A stretch of 5,647 bases of DNA from CAZVPF01 sp964628195. Its GTDB lineage: Bacteria; Planctomycetota; Phycisphaerae; Sedimentisphaerales; Anaerohalosphaeraceae. Of this stretch, positions 4,207 to 5,647 are shown one piece after another. Position 1 is the first letter of the stretch; each line of letters opens with the position of its first letter. The notes under the pieces were generated by a model. The model was not told where the DNA came from and did no database searches. It worked only from the letters and a program-made list of their open reading frames with translations. The translations under genes were made by a program, and so were the position numbers. The stretch is taken from positions 1-5,647 of the forward strand of contig CAZVPF010000087.1 of the NCBI GenBank assembly GCA_964628195.1, written 5' to 3'.

Positions 4207-5647
4207 GCTGTTTACAAAGTTGAAAAAGAAACCGACAACAAGTAATAATAATATGCCAAAAGCTCCGGCCAGTATTGGATCCACTTCGGCTTGTGCCCAC
4301 TGCCAGCCATCAGGCAAATTACGGGCGAAAGTAACCCAGCCGATAATAAGAATACTCAAAGCTACGGCAGAGAGTCCCTGCCACAATTTAAGTTTTACCC
4401 TTGCAAGAGACAGAAGGAACAGGCCGAGAATTCCACCTCCAAAAATACCGGATATCTGCCACCACACTTCAAGAGCACTGCTTGCGGTTATCATTAAAAG
4501 CGCAAAAAAGATTCCCAGAATTCCCCAGACCATGGTAGAGCCTCTAAGAAAGCTCATGCTTCCTTTGGCTGTTACACCTGGTTTAAAAAACTTTTTGTAA
4601 AAATCCAGAAACAGCACCGTTGCAGAACAGTTAAGTGCCGAATCGACCGTGCTCATAGCGGCCGCCATAATGGCCGCTACCATCAAACCCCGCAACCCTA
4701 CCGGGACCTGCGTGGCAATATAGTATGGAAACACTTCGTCACCTTTTGTAATATGCTCGGGAAGTGTCAAAGCTCCGTACTTGTATGCAACAAAAAGGGC
4801 AGTTCCGACAAATAGAAATACAGGAGTGAGGGGAATGTATATCGCCATACTTACCCATACCGACTGCCTTGCCGATTTAAGGTCTTTTACAGAACTGTAT
4901 TTCTGAACGTAGTTCTGATCGGCCATGAGATTTCTCAGATTTTCCGTAATACCGTAAATGACCATAACCCAAACAGTCCTTGAGGTCACGCTAAGGTTTA
5001 TGCTTCCAAGGCTGAACTTATTGTGTTCAATCGCTTTTTCAATCAGCCAGGCTTCGCCGAACATTCGCTGAGAAAGATTGAAAACCACGAATATAAGCCC
5101 TCCAATCATTATCGCCGACTGCAATACATCTGTCCATATCACCGCCTCCATTCCCCCAAAAAGAGTATACAGAATGGTAACCGTGCCCATAATTAAAATA
5201 ATATACCTGATATCCCATGCCGGGACAAATGTCGCCAGAAGTAAGCTGGACAGATATATAATGACCGCAGCTCTACCAATCATATAGACGACAAAACAAA
5301 GTGCCGCATAAGTACGGGCCCAAGTCCCAAGACGATTTTCAAGAAACTGATAAACCGATATTACGTTATTCTCTCTATAATACGGAATTACATATTTACA
5401 GACAACATAAGCCACCGGTGGAATACACAGGGCAAAAACAAATGGATGCCAGTTCATCTCATAAGCCATACCCGGGACTGCAATATATGAGATGCTGCTG
5501 GTATATGCACTCATAATAGCCAGGCCTGCTGCCCAAGAGGGGATGTTTCGTCCAGCTACCATAAATTGCTCGGCCGTGCGGGTCTTTTTCATATAATAAA
5601 AACCCATAGCAACAAGTACGAGCGCATACAAAGCGAGTATAATTAAA
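4192..5647 (-). CDS. sodium:solute symporter (SSS family), 5' end cut by the window edge
   Basis: An inner-membrane secondary transporter of the SSS (SglT/PutP) family, expected to import a small solute with Na+. From the TTG codon at 5631 there are 479 residues. The frame stays open for five more codons to the edge (reading LIILA), and this fits the first transmembrane helix, so the true start lies just outside and TTG 5631 is not the start. About 12-13 hydrophobic segments are visible. Family marks, numbered from that TTG: AYTSSISYIAVPGMAY (42-57, unwound helix region), LFGGMEAVIWTDVLQ (157-171), DQNYVQKYSSVKDLKSAR (238-255) and AAAMSTVDSALN (323-334). The last carries the Ser/Thr cluster of the second Na+ site. 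A polar tail, NSRTKS, ends at the TGA that overlaps the next ATG. The substrate cannot be read from the sequence; relatives carry sugars, sialic acid, amino acids, betaines or organic acids. The operon promoter is outside the window. Confidence 0.92.
   Translation of the reverse strand, partial: LIILALYALVLVAMGFYYMKKTRTAEQFMVAGRNIPSWAAGLAIMSAYTSSISYIAVPGMAYEMNWHPFVFALCIPPVAYVVCKYVIPYYRENNVISVYQFLENRLGTWARTYAALCFVVYMIGRAAVIIYLSSLLLATFVPAWDIRYIILIMGTVTILYTLFGGMEAVIWTDVLQSAIMIGGLIFVVFNLSQRMFGEAWLIEKAIEHNKFSLGSINLSVTSRTVWVMVIYGITENLRNLMADQNYVQKYSSVKDLKSARQSVWVSMAIYIPLTPVFLFVGTALFVAYKYGALTLPEHITKGDEVFPYYIATQVPVGLRGLMVAAIMAAAMSTVDSALNCSATVLFLDFYKKFFKPGVTAKGSMSFLRGSTMVWGILGIFFALLMITASSALEVWWQISGIFGGGILGLFLLSLARVKLKLWQGLSAVALSILIIGWVTFARNLPDGWQWAQAEVDPILAGAFGILLLLVVGFFFNFVNSRTKS

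Noticed and set aside
4196..4300. N-terminal extension of the 357-residue URO-D-like protein to a start at 4300
   Set aside because: The extra 35 residues are read out of frame from the transporter's conserved C-terminal coding sequence. The ATG at 4195 has a ribosome binding site, an ATGA overlap and a sensible N terminus.
3893..4600. Long plus-strand open frame of 235 residues
   Set aside because: It is antisense to the transporter 3' end and the URO-D-like 5' end, both strongly supported by family motifs. Composition and content are typical of a shadow frame.
1..5647. CRISPR array, toxin-antitoxin, retron or other defence system
   Set aside because: No regularly spaced direct repeats, reverse transcriptase, nuclease or small paired ORFs are visible on either strand.

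Overview
The window holds a minus-strand catabolic-type operon (about 963-5647, cut at the right edge) next to a scarred, gene-poor left end (1-962). The operon reads, in transcription order: a sodium:solute symporter (SSS family), a uroporphyrinogen-decarboxylase-like (URO-D/MtaA superfamily) protein, a second and divergent URO-D-like protein, and a DapA/N-acetylneuraminate-lyase-family Schiff-base enzyme. Every internal start in view has a Shine-Dalgarno-like site, and the first two genes overlap by an ATGA. This is bacterial organisation. Stand-alone URO-D-like proteins with an H-x-C motif beside transporters are typical of anaerobes with corrinoid methyl-transfer metabolism and are abundant in some PVC bacteria (Lentisphaerae, Planctomycetes), but the taxon cannot be fixed from this window.

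Left end: 105-145 (minus) is the 3' half of a tRNA-Asn(GTT), from the anticodon loop to the acceptor end, with no 5' half beside it. This is the usual footprint of a tRNA-targeting integrative element. From its orientation, the element would lie to the right (the operon side) and the chromosome to the left. Position 146-358 has no convincing gene. At 359-598 (minus) lies a GC-rich internal fragment of a BioF/KBL-type alpha-oxoamine synthase. It is joined at about 599 to the C-terminal 70 or so codons of a DDE transposase on the plus strand (599-811). Both are dead remnants. Position 812-962 is non-coding and contains a nested inverted repeat at the 3' end of the operon.

How the genes may work together (inference): the symporter imports a small solute, the two URO-D-like proteins process it or transfer a methyl group from it, and the DapA-like enzyme cleaves or dehydrates a 2-oxo-acid intermediate. 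The substrate is unknown. No corrinoid protein, regulator or RamA-like activator is visible, so the pathway is either incomplete here or extends beyond the right edge.
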